64,000 nucleotides of DNA from Congeria kusceri. Its lineage: Eukaryota; Mollusca; Bivalvia; Myida; Dreissenidae. The notes below the pieces were generated by a model. The model did not search any database, was not told the DNA's origin, and saw only the letters and a program-made list of their open reading frames with translations. Both the position numbers and the translations under genes were made by a program. The stretch spans positions 81,153,704 to 81,217,703 of the forward strand of contig CM051024.1 in NCBI GenBank assembly GCA_027627225.1, written 5' to 3'. This document shows positions 61,861-64,000 of this stretch, piece by piece (positions within the stretch are counted from its first letter, which is position 1; every line of letters begins with the position of its first letter).

Positions 61861-63234
61861 TCATTAAGCCTTTTATGTCCTTAAAAAATACATACATAAT
61901 AATAATAATTAATATATTATTTTATTATTTTGATTTTTTTATCGACATACTTTTTCTCCCAGGTTACCTTGATAGTTTCATTGAACTTTTCATTAATTAT
62001 TTTTACAGTGTCCTATAAGAGGGCGTTATAAACTCTTACGAAAATGTTATACAGTATTCATTTTGAGTATAAGTACAGCCCAACTTCTCGTCTATGTGAC
62101 ATAAAATCGATATTTAAAAAATGGAGAAATGAAGAAATTTCAACAATCTAATGATTCAAATTTACTCATTGTATAGTCACTATGGTCCTGTTTTAAACGT
62201 CATGCAATCTTAGATAAAATTCTTTAAGTTCAAAAAGTTAATAATTAATTACACAAATGCGTGCTATCTACCGAATTTCAATTTGAACCAAAAGCACTTG
62301 AATAAAATATAACATATAAACTTACTGAGGTTATCTAGTAGGCTTTATTCAAAGTTTATCACGGATTACCGTATCAAACAAACAAAAATAAATATTCATT
62401 TAATACATTGTGGACGGAAATTAGTAATATTAGTAACATATTACACTGGTTTATTACGTAGGTTTTGTATTGTTTCCATATTCAATTATTTTGGGATACC
62501 TTTGGAATACACAAATTTCTTTAAATGAGTTATGAAATATTACAATAGCTCATTTAACATATATTTGTTCGAACACTATCCCTTTAACGGCTCTAAAAGT
62601 GTAAATATTTGATCAAATAGTTGAATAAGAAAAATGAAAGTGTTTTGTTTGATCGTATTCTTAATGACTTCTGTTTCAATAGAAGATTTCTAAAACGAAT
62701 TATTTACAGAAATACGATATGCCTGTACGTTGTTTAACGCTTGTCCAATTATAAAAGGAGTGCTCGAGTTGTAAGACAGTCCAGCCACTATAAAATGCAC
62801 GTTTTATTGTCTGAATAGAAATAGTTAAATATTTTGTGAGTTATGGTAATTATACTATGACCTATTTGCAAGGAGTTACTACAATCGCTTCTGGCGTAAG
62901 TATCAGTTTATGAGATATATATCGATATTGTAAAATAAGATACATTGTTTGTGGAATGAATATGCTATTAACAGTTTAGCGGTATAAAGTGATATGGATC
63001 ATTTATTATAATCATTTACCGCCTTATTACTTCTTAGTGAAGAAAACAAAATACTTAAGAAATATATTTAATACATAGGCGGATTAAGAGGGACGAAAGA
63101 GGCGTACCCCTCTGCAAAAATTGTGTTAGATTGGAATTTTTTAAATATCACAATACATTAATATAATAATTAAGACATACGATCTCGACGAAAAATGTAA
63201 TAAGATTATCGGTTTGCTTTTGGGACATTAAGAC
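61861..63234. other. AT-rich sequence, no gene seen
   Basis: No ORF, repeat family or RNA gene recognised. Confidence 0.5.
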
Positions 63235-63310
63235 TAACTGATGGACGGATCGACGAACTGACGGAGGAACGACACACTGACGGATGGATCGACGAACTGA
63301 CGGACTGACG
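63235..63310 (+). repeat. Short (GACGGA)-type tandem tract
   Basis: Two copies of a unit containing GGATCGACGAACTGACGGA within a run of GACGG words, the kind of tract seen near the ends of tandem-core repeats elsewhere in the window. Confidence 0.7.
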
Positions 63311-63770
63311 AACACACGAAATATCATGCAGGAAGGCGGAAAATGTATGTTATTATATTTGTTTATTTCATAGGCATCAACAATTTAGTTTGTATAATAT
63401 TTCCATGTTTTGAAAAAGTCGCAACGTCAATAAAAAAAGATTTGTCAGATTGCTATTTTTATCCCTTTTGGATAGTGACACTACGTTTGACATATTCGTA
63501 TAGAAAAGTCAATTTGCCAATTTACGGAAAGGTCTTAATAGAAACAATTAATGATAAACTAGTTGCCTAAACACTGAATGGGCAAATCAAGTATTCAGTT
63601 CGAATACTAAACCACTGGGTCAATTAACACGCAGGACCGTGTGTGGGTCATCGTATACTTCACAATTAATATTGCCACACTTGCCCATTGACAGTATGTG
63701 GACAAAAGATCGAATAAAAAGATCAATGTGGACTGATATCAACATGGAAATATGTCATGTAGAACGCTTA

Positions 63771-64000
63771 TACTGGTAACATTGACATGCACTAAGATTG
63801 ACTCTAGTTTTTCGCGTTCACCACGCACAAAGAACCGACTATACTGGTAACACTGACATGCACTAAGATTGACTCTAGTTTTTCGCGTTCACCACGCACA
63901 AAGAACCGACTATACTGGTAACATTGACATGCACTAAGATTGACTCTAGTTTTTCGCGTTCACCACGCACAAAGAACCGACTATACTGGTAACATTGACA
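63771..64000 (+). repeat. 71-bp satellite array, truncated by the window edge
   Basis: Units begin TACTGGTAACA(T/C)TGACATG at 63771, 63842, 63913 and 63984, an exact 71-bp period with almost no divergence. Each unit includes TTTTTCGCGTTCACCACGCA. The array continues beyond the window; its true length is unknown. Confidence 0.95.

Overview
This is eukaryotic, AT-rich, intron-bearing animal DNA. It is almost certainly from a bivalve mollusc. The inference rests on the repeats: long interspersed elements made of ~120-170-bp imperfect tandem cores, often ending in (ACGG/AGAC)n-type tracts and a short hairpin, which resemble bivalve pearl-type elements. Only one intact protein-coding gene is visible; most of the window is transposable elements of several ages.

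Left half (3.2-37.4 kb): the main structure is a 32.8-kb insertion (3276-36075) bounded by identical 18-bp inverted ends (CAGTGGGGTCACCGTTTG). It splits an older tandem-repeat element whose two halves lie at about 3190-3275 and 36076-37370 and join cleanly when the insert is removed. Just inside its left end is a decayed four-exon Tc1/mariner-type DD34E transposase (3665-11432) with kilobase-scale introns; the first catalytic Asp codon is split by intron 1. Facing it is a decayed BEN-domain-like gene with an 18-residue tandem repeat (13133-14098, minus strand). The rest is packed with later insertions: five or more tandem-core repeat families, a 5'-truncated L1-like LINE (25971-27590), and a nest of elements at 29.7-33 kb (TA-flanked MITE inside a tandem-core block inside a 1.4-kb TIR element inside an older repeat).

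Middle (41.9-47.5 kb): an intact five-exon gene on the plus strand encodes a 410-residue type II membrane protein of the DUF1647 kind, probably glycosyltransferase-like. Its second intron carries, in antisense, a 405-bp LTR-type miniature element whose 143-bp terminal repeats each contain a tRNA-like sequence, with a primer-binding site matching tRNA-Lys.

Right part (48.4-64 kb): a TIR element with tandem core (48.4-49.5 kb), then two diverged non-coding copies of one segment (49.5-55.6 and 57.4-61.7 kb). Copy A holds a CpG-rich foldback element (51646-52838); copy B holds a tRNA-derived SINE with a perfect 12-bp target duplication (59471-59842). A 71-bp satellite runs off the right edge. Family names A-M used for repeats below are local labels, not database names.
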